Source of the DNA: CALMFG01 sp963674805
Lineage (GTDB): Bacteria > Bacillota > Clostridia > Christensenellales > CALMFG01
DNA: 64,000 nt
Reading direction: 5' to 3'
NCBI GenBank assembly: GCA_963674805.2
Contig: CAXXNY010000021.1
Span: 496,001 to 560,000, forward strand
A program made the translations under genes and the position numbers. Below are positions 15,135-25,500 of the stretch, one piece after another. Position 1 is the stretch's first letter, and every line of letters begins with the position of its first letter. Below the pieces are notes generated by a model. It made no database searches and was not told where the DNA came from. It saw nothing but the letters and a program-made list of their open reading frames with translations.

Positions 15135-17609
15135 ATGACTAAGATATTGGTGGTTGACCCGAAAGAAAAACGGCAGCCGGATACGCTGAAATTCCAGGAC
15201 ATTCCGGTAAACGTCTATCAGAAAACCGTAAAAGATGAAAAGGATAATTTCACAAAGGAAGAATTCTTACGTATCTACCGTGACATGCTGATTATCCGTG
15301 AGTTTGAAACCATGCTGAACGCGATTAAGGTTGCGGGCCAGTACGAAGGCATCGAATACAATCATCCGGGCCCGGCGCATCTGGGTATCGGGCAGGAAGC
15401 AGCATATGTGGGACAGGCGTTTGACCTTTCGATTGAAGACTATACCTTTGGATCGCACCGTTCACACGGGGAGATTTTAGCAAAAGGGCTTTCGGCAATT
15501 GACAAGCTTTCAGAAAAAGAACTCGAAACCATTATGAGCGAATTCTGGGGCGGCGAAACATATGATGTGGTGAAAGCCAACACCAAAGCAACCGATAAAA
15601 AAGAAATCGCAAAAGAGTTCCTGCTTTACGGCACACTGGCTGAAATCTGGGCAAGAAAAACCGGATTCAACCGCGGACTCGGCGGCTCCATGCACGCATT
15701 CTTTACACCGTTCGGGATTTATCCCAACAATGCCATCGTTGGCGGTTCCGGCGACATTTCGGTCGGCGGCGCGCTGTATAAGAAGTGCAACCAAAAGAAG
15801 GGTATCGTTATCTGTAATATCGGCGACGGCTCTCTGGGCTGCGGACCGGTGTTTGAAGGCATGAACCTGGCGGCCATGGGACAGTTTAAGACCCTGTGGG
15901 AAGAAGGCTATAACGGCGGACTGCCGCTGGTGTTCAATATCTTTAATAACCATTACGGCATGGGCGGCCAGACCTGCGGCGAAACCATGGCGTATGATTT
16001 TGCGGCACGCTTAGGCGCGGGCATCAGCCCGACACAGCTGTATGCGGAGCGCGTGGACGGATATAATCCGCTCGCAGTGATCGATGCATACCGCAGAAAA
16101 CGCGAAATCCTGGAATCCGGAGAAGGCCCGGTTATGCTGGACGTTGTGACATATCGTTACAGCGGACACAGCCCGTCCGACGCGTCCACCTACAGAACCA
16201 AGGAAGAAATGGCGATGTGGGAAGAAAACGACTCTATCGTGGCTTTCAAAAAGCAGCTGCTTGATGCAAAGACAGCCAAGGTAAGCGAGCTGGAAGCGAT
16301 TGAAAAACAAGTGAAAGCAGATATCCTTCAGGCGGTGAAGCTGGCGAAGGATGAAACCATTTCTCCGCGTATGGATTTGGAAGCGAATCCGGATATTATT
16401 GCGGACCTGATGTTCTCTAACCAGAGCGTACCGTCAATGGATACCGAACGCAAGCCTGAAACGCTGATGCCGAAAGAAGAAAATCCGCGCGTGGTACAAT
16501 TGCAGAAAAAAGTCCGGTTTGCATTTGACGAAAAAGGCAAACCCGTCAGCAAGAACCGTGCGTACCAGTTAAGGGACGGCGTGTTTGAAGCGATGATTGA
16601 TAAATTCTATGAAGACCCCACGATGATTGCATACGGCGAAGACTGCCGTGACTGGGGCGGTGCGTTTGCGGTTTACCGCGGACTGACTGAAAGCCTGCCG
16701 TACCACCGTTTCTTCAATGCGCCGATCTCTGAAGGCGCGATTGTCGGATCGGGTGTCGGCTACGCAATGGCCGGCGGCAGAGCTGTGGTTGAGCTGATGT
16801 ATATCGACTTCCTGGGCAGAGCGGGCGACGAAATTTTTAACCAGATGAGCAAATGGCAGTCCATGAGCGCCGGTATCATCAAGATGCCGCTGGTCTTAAG
16901 AATGTCTATCGGTTCCAAGTACGGTGCCCAACACTCTCAGGACTGGTCGGCATTGTGCACGCATATTCCGGGACTAAAAGTGGTCTTCCCGGCAACACCG
17001 TATGATGCAAAAGGTTTAATGGCAGCGGCGCTGAACGGCACAGACCCAGTGATCTTCTTAGAAAGCCAGCGCATCTATGATGTCGCCGAACAGTTCCATG
17101 AAGGCGGTGTACCCGAAGGATCTTACGAGATCGAAATTGGCGAACCGGACATCAAACGCCCGGGCAGTGATGTAACGATTTTATCCATCGGTGCAACGCT
17201 GTATACCGCAATCCAGGCAGCGGATGAACTGAAGGAAAAGTATAATGTTGAAGCAGAAGTGATTGACGCCAGAAGTCTGGTGCCTTTCAACTATGAAAAA
17301 GTCATCGAATCCGTCAAGAAGACGGGACGAATCGTGGTGACCGGGGATGCATGCGCAAGAGGCAGCCATATGAGCGATCTGGCGCAGAACATCTCGGAAC
17401 TTGCATTTGACTATTTAGATGCCCCGCCGGTTGTGGTGGGTGCAAAGAATTGGATTACGCCTGCGCATGAACTTGAAAAAGCGTTCTTCCCGCAGCCGCA
17501 TTGGATCATCGATGCGATTCACGAGCGGATTCTGCCGCTGCCGGGGCATACCTGCAAGGCAAACTACACAACGCTTGAGCACTTAAGAAACGCAAAGCGC
17601 GGCGTATAA
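15135..17609 (+). CDS. Thiamine-diphosphate-dependent dehydrogenase E1, fused alpha and beta subunits
   Basis: An 824-residue fusion of E1 alpha (about 1-420) and E1 beta (about 470-824). The alpha part has GSHRSHGEILAKG and the thiamine-diphosphate motif starting at GDG 230-232. The terminal NN lies at about 271-272, roughly 10 residues further than in common E1 alphas. Another extra stretch of about 45 residues follows HGEILAKG. The beta part has the catalytic Glu in ISEGAIVGSGVGYAMAG and KYGAQHSQD. The family includes pyruvate, branched-chain and acetoin dehydrogenases. The insertions and the SorE/SorD neighbours argue for an unusual substrate. Confidence 0.9.
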   Translation: MTKILVVDPKEKRQPDTLKFQDIPVNVYQKTVKDEKDNFTKEEFLRIYRDMLIIREFETMLNAIKVAGQYEGIEYNHPGPAHLGIGQEAAYVGQAFDLSIEDYTFGSHRSHGEILAKGLSAIDKLSEKELETIMSEFWGGETYDVVKANTKATDKKEIAKEFLLYGTLAEIWARKTGFNRGLGGSMHAFFTPFGIYPNNAIVGGSGDISVGGALYKKCNQKKGIVICNIGDGSLGCGPVFEGMNLAAMGQFKTLWEEGYNGGLPLVFNIFNNHYGMGGQTCGETMAYDFAARLGAGISPTQLYAERVDGYNPLAVIDAYRRKREILESGEGPVMLDVVTYRYSGHSPSDASTYRTKEEMAMWEENDSIVAFKKQLLDAKTAKVSELEAIEKQVKADILQAVKLAKDETISPRMDLEANPDIIADLMFSNQSVPSMDTERKPETLMPKEENPRVVQLQKKVRFAFDEKGKPVSKNRAYQLRDGVFEAMIDKFYEDPTMIAYGEDCRDWGGAFAVYRGLTESLPYHRFFNAPISEGAIVGSGVGYAMAGGRAVVELMYIDFLGRAGDEIFNQMSKWQSMSAGIIKMPLVLRMSIGSKYGAQHSQDWSALCTHIPGLKVVFPATPYDAKGLMAAALNGTDPVIFLESQRIYDVAEQFHEGGVPEGSYEIEIGEPDIKRPGSDVTILSIGATLYTAIQAADELKEKYNVEAEVIDARSLVPFNYEKVIESVKKTGRIVVTGDACARGSHMSDLAQNISELAFDYLDAPPVVVGAKNWITPAHELEKAFFPQPHWIIDAIHERILPLPGHTCKANYTTLEHLRNAKRGV

Positions 17610-17637
17610 AACAAAAAATATAATGGGAGGTAACATA

Positions 17638-18903
17638 ATGAAAACGACAGCTGTAAGGTTGTATGGAAAAGACGACCTGCGTCTTGAAACCTTTGAGTTA
17701 CCCAAAATCAAAGACGATGAGATATTAGCAAAAGTCATATCGGACAGTATCTGTATGTCATCCTATAAAGCCACCAAACAGGGTGCGGACCACAAGCGTG
17801 TGCCGGACAATGTTGCGGAAAACCCGGTAATCATCGGCCACGAATTCTGCGGCCAGATTCTTGAGGTCGGCGCAAAGTGGCAGGACAAGTTTAAACCCGG
17901 GAAGCATTTCTCGATTCAGCCGGCGTTTAACTATAAAGGTTCGCTGGAAGCCCCCGGATACTCTTACCAGTACATCGGCGGCGACGCGACCTATATCGTC
18001 ATCCCGAATGAGGCGATGGAGATGGACTGCCTGCTGGAATACAACTCCGATGTTTACTTTTACGGATCGCTGTCTGAACCGGTGAGCTGTATTGTGGGTG
18101 CTTATCATGCGTCCTATCATACGACTCAGGGTTCATACGTCCATGATATGGGAATCAAAGAAGGCGGGAAAATGGCCATACTGGCGGGTGTCGGCCCAAT
18201 GGGGCTCGGCGCGATTGACTATGCGATCAACAACAACAGACGCCCGTCGCTGCTGGTTGTGACGGATATCGACGATGCGCGTTTAGCGCGTGCGGAAGGT
18301 ATTTATACCAAGGAAAAAGCAAAAGCCAACGGGGTTGACCTGCATTACGTCAACACGAAGGACCCGGCATCGGAAGCGGAAATGATGAAGCTGACCGATG
18401 GAGAAGGCTTTGACGATGTCTTTGTTATGGCGCCGGTTAAACCTGTTGTTGAACAGGGCGACCGTTTGCTCGGCAAAGACGGCTGCATGAACTTCTTTGC
18501 TGGCCCGTCAAATCCGGAGTTTTCGGCGAACTTTAATTTTTATAATGTCCATTACGCCGCAACACACGTGGTGGGCACATCGGGCGGTAACAATGATGAC
18601 ATGCGCGAATCCATCGAACTGATGTCCGGCGGCGTGGTTACACCGTCGGCGATGATTACGCATGTCGGCGGACTCAACGCAGTTATTGAAACCACCAAGA
18701 ACCTGCCCAACATTCCGGGCGGCAAAAAGCTGATCTATACGCATGTGGATATGCCGTTAACGGCGATTGACGACTTTGAAGAAAAGGGCAAGTCAAATCC
18801 GTTCTTTAAAGATTTGTCGGATATCGTTAAGAAAAACGGCGGATTCTGGTGCGGAGAAGCTGAGCAGTACGTATTGAATAATGCAAAGAAAATTGATGAA
18901 TAG
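17638..18903 (+). CDS. Zinc-dependent dehydrogenase similar to L-sorbose-1-phosphate reductase
   Basis: A medium-chain zinc dehydrogenase of 421 residues from ATG 17638, which has GGGAGG just upstream. It resembles SorE along its length: KTTAVRLYGKDDLRLETFELP, NPVIIGHEFCGQILEVG, GSLSEPVSCIVGAYHA and the Rossmann AGVGPMGLGAIDYA. SorE-type enzymes interconvert ketose 1-phosphates and alditol phosphates with NAD(P)H. In this operon it precedes a sorbitol-6-phosphate dehydrogenase-like SDR, the same pairing as in sorbose pathways, but no phosphotransferase genes are present. Exact substrate unknown. Confidence 0.85.
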   Translation: MKTTAVRLYGKDDLRLETFELPKIKDDEILAKVISDSICMSSYKATKQGADHKRVPDNVAENPVIIGHEFCGQILEVGAKWQDKFKPGKHFSIQPAFNYKGSLEAPGYSYQYIGGDATYIVIPNEAMEMDCLLEYNSDVYFYGSLSEPVSCIVGAYHASYHTTQGSYVHDMGIKEGGKMAILAGVGPMGLGAIDYAINNNRRPSLLVVTDIDDARLARAEGIYTKEKAKANGVDLHYVNTKDPASEAEMMKLTDGEGFDDVFVMAPVKPVVEQGDRLLGKDGCMNFFAGPSNPEFSANFNFYNVHYAATHVVGTSGGNNDDMRESIELMSGGVVTPSAMITHVGGLNAVIETTKNLPNIPGGKKLIYTHVDMPLTAIDDFEEKGKSNPFFKDLSDIVKKNGGFWCGEAEQYVLNNAKKIDE

Positions 18904-18914
18904 GGAGTACGCAC

Positions 18915-19694
18915 ATGAGTGAGAAAAAACAATCAGGAAAGGTTGCGGTGATCACCGGTGCGGCACAGGGGCTCGGCAGAGCACTTGCGGTTCGCTTGGC
19001 CAAAGAGGGCGCAAAAGTCGTCATCGGCGACATGAATATTGACGGTGCAAATGAGACGGCGGCGATGTGTGACGATGCGTTTGCATTGCCGCTGGATGTT
19101 ACGAACATCGAGTCATGCCAGGCATTGATGAAAGCCGCGGCAGACCGTTACGGCAAAATCGATATCGTGGTCAGCAATGCTGCCATACTGATTTCGGGCG
19201 ATATTGAATCGTTCGATTCCGATAAGTGGAAAAAGGTCATTGAAGTGAACCTGTGCGGATTTTATAACACGGCAAAGGCGGCTGTTCCTTATTTAAAGAC
19301 AAACAAAAAAGGCGTGATTATACAAATCAATTCCAAATCCGGCAAGAAAGGCTCTTATAAAAACAGCGCATACGCCGCATCGAAATTCGGCGGTATCGGG
19401 CTGGTACAGAGTCTGGCGCTGGAGCTGGCGGAAGATAATATCCGTGTGAACGCCATTTGCCCGGGTAATCTGCTGAACTCACCGCTGTGGACAAACAGCC
19501 TGTTTAAGCAATATGCCAAGAACCAGGGCATCACCGAAGAAGAAGTGCGCCAGAAGTATATCGACCAGGTACCATTAAAGCGCTCCTGCGAATATGAGGA
19601 TATTGAAAACGCACTGTTATTTTTGGCAAGTGATGATTCCTCTTATATGACCGGCCAGGCGATTAACGTGACCGGCGGACAGCAGATGAACTAG
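18915..19694 (+). CDS. SDR similar to sorbitol-6-phosphate 2-dehydrogenase
   Basis: A 259-residue SDR with TGAAQGLGRALA (cofactor loop), SNAAI, the NSKSG catalytic Ser and YAASK Tyr-Lys pair. The C-terminal half (NLLNSPLWTNSL, VRQKYIDQVPLKRSCEYEDI, YMTGQAINVTGGQ) matches the SorD/SrlD type, which oxidises hexitol 6-phosphate to fructose 6-phosphate with NAD+. It begins 11 bp after the SorE-like gene. Together they could convert an unusual ketose phosphate into fructose 6-phosphate. Confidence 0.86.
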   Translation: MSEKKQSGKVAVITGAAQGLGRALAVRLAKEGAKVVIGDMNIDGANETAAMCDDAFALPLDVTNIESCQALMKAAADRYGKIDIVVSNAAILISGDIESFDSDKWKKVIEVNLCGFYNTAKAAVPYLKTNKKGVIIQINSKSGKKGSYKNSAYAASKFGGIGLVQSLALELAEDNIRVNAICPGNLLNSPLWTNSLFKQYAKNQGITEEEVRQKYIDQVPLKRSCEYEDIENALLFLASDDSSYMTGQAINVTGGQQMN

Positions 19695-19699
19695 AGAAT

Positions 19700-20980
19700 A
19701 TGGATAAACTGACAATGACAGATTTAAAACAGAAGCTGAACAGCAGGGACAAGAACGAACGGCTTGACGCATTGCGGGCGATCAAAGCGGCCGAGACAAA
19801 AAAGACGGACAGCGCCGGTATCACCAATAATCACGTGCATTCGACGTATTCGTTTTCACCGTATGCGCCTGCACGGATTGCATATGAAGCCGACCAAAAC
19901 GGCCTTGATATCGTCGGCATCATGGATCATGACTCGATCAGCGGTGCGAAAGAATTTATTGAAGCCGGGAAGATTATCGGAATCACAACCACGGTTGGGT
20001 TTGAAATCCGCACCGACTGGTCGGATACGCCTTTTAAGGACAAACGGATCAACAATCCGGACCAGATCGGCTGTGCCTACATGTGCGTTCATGGTATACC
20101 GCACCAGAAAATCGATGAGGTCGTAGCATTTCTGACCGATGTCGTTGCTGCGCGAAACCAAAGAAACCGTGAAATGGTGACGCGCATTAATGGATTGGTG
20201 CCGGACATCACCTTGTCGTTTGAGGATGATGTTGTGCCATTATCCATGCTTGATGACGGCGGCAGCATCACGGAACGGCATATCCTGTTTGCGCTTGCGC
20301 ATAAGATGATTGAAAAATACGGCAAGGGCCGGCCACTGGTGGATTACTTTAAAAATGTGGTGGGCATGGCGATTTCGGCAAAGCAGGAAGCGGTGTTAAT
20401 GGATGAGGCATATGAGTATTATGCCTATGATATATTAAACCTTTTAAAGGGCAGTTTTGTGTCTCAGATATATATACCCGCTAAACCGCCGGAAATTCCG
20501 CCAATTAAAAAATTAGCGCAATTTTGTATGGAAATTGGCGCGGTTTTAGGGTATGCTTACTTAGGAGATGTAACCGCATCACCGACTGGTGATAAAAAGG
20601 CGCAGATTTTTGAGGACGCATATCTCGACGAGCTGTTTGATTATCTCAAAGAGCTGGGTATTCAGGCGGTGGCATATATGCCGTCGCGTAATACGCTTGA
20701 ACAGCTGCAGCGGGTGATGGCGCTGTGTAAAAAGCATGATTTCTTTGAAATCAGCGGTGAAGATATCAATCAGCCGCGCCAGTCCTTTATCTGTGAACAA
20801 CTGAAACAGCCTGAGTTTGCACATCTGGTACAGGCGGCATGGGCACTTGTCGGTCATGAAAATGAAGCATCTAAGGATATCACGCGCGGCATGTTTATGG
20901 GTGCGCAAAAAGATATCCCGCTGAGCGAGAAACTGCCGGTATTTGAGCAATACGGGAGGCAGGCGAAACCGAAGCGCTGA
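19700..20980 (+). CDS. PHP-domain metal-dependent hydrolase (putative sugar phosphatase)
   Basis: A 426-residue protein with PHP motifs: NNHVHSTYSFSPY (near 42), GIMDHDSISG (near 74), VGFEIRTD (near 99) and later metal-binding His residues. PHP enzymes are metal-dependent phosphoesterases. Extra length over simple PHP phosphatases comes from a helical middle part and a C-terminal barrel closure with SGEDINQPRQ. It begins five bases after the SDR stop and is the last gene before a terminator. A phosphatase acting on a sugar phosphate of this operon is the simplest inference. Confidence 0.8.
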   Translation: MDKLTMTDLKQKLNSRDKNERLDALRAIKAAETKKTDSAGITNNHVHSTYSFSPYAPARIAYEADQNGLDIVGIMDHDSISGAKEFIEAGKIIGITTTVGFEIRTDWSDTPFKDKRINNPDQIGCAYMCVHGIPHQKIDEVVAFLTDVVAARNQRNREMVTRINGLVPDITLSFEDDVVPLSMLDDGGSITERHILFALAHKMIEKYGKGRPLVDYFKNVVGMAISAKQEAVLMDEAYEYYAYDILNLLKGSFVSQIYIPAKPPEIPPIKKLAQFCMEIGAVLGYAYLGDVTASPTGDKKAQIFEDAYLDELFDYLKELGIQAVAYMPSRNTLEQLQRVMALCKKHDFFEISGEDINQPRQSFICEQLKQPEFAHLVQAAWALVGHENEASKDITRGMFMGAQKDIPLSEKLPVFEQYGRQAKPKR

Positions 20981-21079
20981 CGGATATATATCCGGAAGCG
21001 GGAAGCGGTGGCCACAGCGAAAAAGCGGTTATTAAAAACGCGGCGCCTGGAAGAGTTTGCTTCCTAATATATTTTTATA

Positions 21080-21109
21080 AACGCCAATAACTTGTTTATT
21101 GGCGTTTTA
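21080..21109 (+). terminator. Intrinsic terminator of the deoR/E2/E3/E1 operon
   Basis: A perfect 11-bp stem (21080-21090 with 21096-21106) and a 5-nt loop are followed by a short T-run. It lies 100 bp after the PHP gene. The sequence between 20981 and 21079 shows no gene. Confidence 0.85.
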
Positions 21110-21194
21110 AATTACAAAAAATTAAAATGCAGTCTAAAGTTTTTTGCGTTCACCTTTGTTAACATATTGTATTGCTATGTACAAAATGACAGAT

Positions 21195-21205
21195 TTTGAT
21201 ATAAT
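21195..21205 (+). promoter_or_regulatory. Extended -10 promoter before the solute-binding protein gene
   Basis: TG at 21197-21198, one base, then a perfect TATAAT at 21200-21205. No good -35 box is seen at the usual spacing. It lies 66 bp before the GTG start of the next gene. Confidence 0.5.
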
Positions 21206-21271
21206 AGAATTATTATAGGATGATATTTGTCCCGGCTGGTCTGCCAGCTGCCTCATTGGAGTGGGTGAAGC

Positions 21272-22552
21272 GTGAAAAGAAAACATATGTTTCTTCTTAT
21301 CGCCGCAATCATCATTTTTATTGGTGTATTTGTCTGTCTTATCTTACGCCCTTTTAACAACAAACCCAAAACCGAAATTGTTTTCCGCATTACCTGGGAT
21401 GCGCTCTCTTCGCGCGGCGAAGCGGTTAACAAGATTGTGGAAACATACAACGCCTCCCAAAACGACGTCCATGTCACGATGACTGGCGGCAATGAAGAAC
21501 GGCAGGATTTTCTGGATACACTGGACCAAAACGCTGCGGATGTGCTGATGATGCCGTACCGGTATACCAAGAATTCGGAAATCGCAGATGGACTGTTGAA
21601 TTTGGATACGATATACAGCAGTCAGAAAAACTATTATTATGATACTGTCAATATTCTGGCCAAAACAAAAAACGGAGCCGTCGGCATTCCATGGATCGGC
21701 CATTCGATGGCATTGATATATAACCAGACCATATTGGATGAAGCGGGCGTAGATCCGCAGGCAATACAATCCATGGATGATTTGCTGGACGCATGCAGGT
21801 TGATTGCGCTGGAAACCGATGCGGGGGGCTTGGGCTTAGTTGGTGCGGACTGCCATGACCTGTCCTGGATGGCCAGCCAGTTTATCTATTCTTTCGGAGG
21901 CGCGCTTGTATCAGCGGACAGCGAAGGCAATCAGACCGCGGTTTTGATCGATTCGCCGGAAAGCGCAAAAGCACTGGACTTTTATATCCATAAACTCGGG
22001 AATTACGCACAGGACGGATGGCAGGAAGATACCGGGGTTGAGGTGATGGAGGCTTTTGCCGACGGAGAGATTGCATTTGAGATACAGGGGCCCTGGGGCA
22101 TAACGGATATTTGGAAACGGGGGAAACCGTTTGAAGTCGGAGCGATTGCTTTAAGCCGTATGGGTATTTATGCCGAAGTCGGCCCGTTGCTGTTATCCAT
22201 CGATAAAGACACGCCGCATGCAGAAGCGGCAAAGGCCTTTGTCCGGTATCTTATTCAGAAAGAAACGCTAGAACGGGTGATGGACGGCGAGTACGATGAA
22301 AAATATGAGGCGTTTTATCCATACAGAGTACCACTGAGAAAAGACATGGAAGATTCTGATTTCTTTAAAAGATATCCGGAATTCTTAGTATTTATTGAAG
22401 GGTATCAAAAACCGAGTATTAATACGATGACAGCGGAATGGGAAGAAGCGTATAAACCGCTGTATGAGCATTATGTGCATCAGGCAGTGATAGGGGAAAT
22501 AACCATACAGGAGGCACTCAAGAACATAGGGGCAAAAAAACCATACGAGTAA
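21272..22552 (+). CDS. Membrane-anchored extracellular solute-binding protein (family 1)
   Basis: A 426-residue protein that starts with GTG. Residues 6-26 are a hydrophobic anchor with no lipobox cysteine in a usual context, so it is probably held by an uncleaved signal anchor. The rest follows the ABC sugar-binding protein fold: NKIVETYNAS, ADVLMMPYRYT, GIPWIGHSMALIYNQTILDEAG and AFADGEIAFEIQGPWG. No permease or ATPase genes are nearby. Its 3' end lies 33 bp from a hybrid sensor kinase, so it may act as a sensory ligand-binding partner instead of a transporter part. That role is inference. Confidence 0.85.
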   Translation: MKRKHMFLLIAAIIIFIGVFVCLILRPFNNKPKTEIVFRITWDALSSRGEAVNKIVETYNASQNDVHVTMTGGNEERQDFLDTLDQNAADVLMMPYRYTKNSEIADGLLNLDTIYSSQKNYYYDTVNILAKTKNGAVGIPWIGHSMALIYNQTILDEAGVDPQAIQSMDDLLDACRLIALETDAGGLGLVGADCHDLSWMASQFIYSFGGALVSADSEGNQTAVLIDSPESAKALDFYIHKLGNYAQDGWQEDTGVEVMEAFADGEIAFEIQGPWGITDIWKRGKPFEVGAIALSRMGIYAEVGPLLLSIDKDTPHAEAAKAFVRYLIQKETLERVMDGEYDEKYEAFYPYRVPLRKDMEDSDFFKRYPEFLVFIEGYQKPSINTMTAEWEEAYKPLYEHYVHQAVIGEITIQEALKNIGAKKPYE

Positions 22553-22585
22553 TGAAATGAATGCGCAGCATTTGAGGTATGAATA

Positions 22586-25500
22586 ATGAAATTATCAGCC
22601 AAAAAATATTCGTTTATATCTTTACTGGTATCTATTTTGTGCTGTGTGTTTTTACCAATTACCGCATCAGGCGGAAGCAATGACTTTACTCAGGAAGAGC
22701 TGGACTATATCAAACAAAATCCGGTTGTGGTCACAGCCGTTGACCCGATGTTTGTGCCGTTTGAGTTTATCGATATTGACGGCAATTACAAAGGGATTGC
22801 AGCGGACTACCTGAAACTGATTGAGGTCAAAACCGGTTTATCATTTAAAATCATGGAGGGCCTGACTTGGCCCGAAGCCTACAATCTTGCCTTAGAGGGG
22901 CAGGTGGACCTTCTGCCCTGCGTTGGGGTAACCAAGGAACGGCAGGATCACTTTTTATTAACGAACAGCTATCTGAAATATCAGCGCGCCATTTTTTCGC
23001 TGTCTGACGGGATAGTCTATAAATTTAAAGACATGAAGAACATATCCGTCGGTGTTCAGCGTAACAGCTCCAACTACAGCTATCTGGTATATGAGACGGA
23101 TATTGATCCTGTTCTATTTGACGATACCGAAAGCCTGTTGTCCGCACTGTCCGTCGGTGAAATCGACGCGGCGGTTGCGAACTACTCAAGTGCAAAATAT
23201 GCGGCCAACCAGCTCGGCATAAGCAACATCATTGTGGGCGAAATCATGGACAGTGATACCGCTGAATTAACGATGGCTGTTAACAGAAATAAACCGATGC
23301 TGGTTTCGATTTTAAACAAAGCGCTGGCGCAGATTCCCGAAGAACAAAAAATACTCATCAAAAACAAGTGGCTTGGAATCGAAACCGAACCAGACTACAG
23401 CCGGATATATCAATACGGAATCATTGGCTTGGTGATTGTTGCCGCGATTATGCTGATTTTAATTCTTTGGACTCGGTCGCTGAAAAAGCATATTGAAGAA
23501 AGAAAAGAAGCCGAGCAAAAAATCAAACTGCTGTTGGAATCAGTCGGCGAAGGGATTATCGGTGTGGATACTCAGGGCAGGGTGAACTTCTCTAATTCTA
23601 AAGCGTCGGAGCTTCTGGGGTATGCGAACGACGAACTGCTTGGCCAGCTCATACATCAAATGATCCATCATACACATGCCGACGCAAAAGCATATGACAT
23701 CAGTGAATGTCCGATATACAAAGCGTATACGCTCGGGGAAAGCAATAATATCCATGATGAAGTGCTGTGGCGGGCAGACGGCGGTTCATTTGATACGGAA
23801 TATACCAGTGTTCCGATTCTAAAGGACGATGCAATCGAAGGGGCGGTTATCGTCTTTAAGGATATTACCGAAAGGAAAAGACAGCAGCAGGAGACGAAAC
23901 ACGCGCTCGAAAAAGTTGAAAAGCTTTATACGACTTCCCTTGCGCTGAGAAGCACGGTCAACTTAAACGAAGTTCTGCGCGTTATTTTGAGCAGCTTAAG
24001 GGAAATTGTTTCCTTTAACACGGCAACGATACAGGAATTTAAAGACGGCGAGTTTAGGGTCATCTATTGCGAAGGATTTTCGGACCCTGAAAGCATTGTC
24101 GGGCTGACATTTGCCTGTGAAGAAGGAACGCTGAATCAAAAAGTGATGGATAAAAAATCCACGGTTGTAATCAGGGATGTCAGAAGATATAAAGAATTTG
24201 TTGATATGTCGGAAGGAAAGCGAATCCGTTCGTTTATGGCCGTTCCCTTAGCGATCAATGACGATATTATCGGAGAGTTAACGCTGGATTCCTATGAGGC
24301 TGGCTATTATAACGCAGAGATGGCGGCTACAGCCGAAGCTTTTGCGGCGCAGGCAGCGGTTGCGCTGAATAATGCGAATAACTTTAAAGAGCTGGAAAAA
24401 GCAAAAGCGGCAGCTGAGCAGGCTTCACGGGCAAAGGGCGATTTCCTTGCGAATATGAGCCATGAAATCCGTACCCCGATGAATGCCATCATGGGGCTTT
24501 TAAGCCTGTTGACATATACCCATCTGTCTCCAAAACAGAGCGACTATGTAAAGAAAATCGACAATGCATCGAAAAACCTGCTTAATATCATCAATGACAT
24601 TCTCGATTTTTCTAAAATCGAATCAGGTATGCTGTCTATCGAAAAGATTGAGTATAATCTGGACGATGTGCTTTCCAGCCTTTCTGATGTTTTGTCGCTG
24701 AAAGCAGAAGCAAAAGGCATAGAGTTCATTATTTCAAAAGACGAGAATGTGCCTAGCGGATTGATAGGCGATCCGCTCAGGCTGGAACAGATTTTATTAA
24801 ATTTGACCAACAACGCGATTAAGTTTACCGACCAGGGCGAAGTCATAGTAAAGGTGGCTGTCGATAAACAGAACCGGAAAGGGGCATTGGTCCGGTTCAG
24901 TGTGATTGATTCGGGCATCGGTATGACGAAAGCGCAAATGTCCGGGTTGTTCAATGCGTTTGTACAAGCTGATGCCTCAACAACACGCAGATATGGCGGC
25001 ACAGGACTGGGCCTCAGTATCTCGAAAAATTTGGTTGAGCTGATGGGCGGTAAGATTGGCGCAAAGAGCCAATACGGAAAAGGCAGTGAGTTCTACTTTA
25101 CGATTCCATTTACGTTAAGCCAGCAGGTCCCAGCCGCGAAGGCGACTATTCCTTCCGAAGTATCAGGATTGGAAGTGCTGGTCGTAGAGGACAATGCGTA
25201 TGCGCGCGATGTGATTGATAACTATCTCCAGCGGTTCGGCCTGAATGCTGCGCTGGTTTCGTGCGGGGAAGAAGCGGTGGAGGAAGCTGCAAAATACCAT
25301 TTTGATTTATTTATTATTGATTACAAGATGCCCGGAATCAACGGGGTGGAAACATGGGCAAAGATTAAGGAAATCATTAATCCCGAAGCGCAGCAAAAAG
25401 CCATTTTGATCAGTTCATACAGCAAGCATGAGATACTGGATGAAGCAAAAAAAGAGGGGTTTGCAGATATATTGTCAAAACCGCTGACACAGTCCGTGTT

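Noticed and set aside
21272..22552. Complete ABC sugar transporter
   Set aside because: Only the binding protein is present; no permease or ATPase genes lie on either side within the window.
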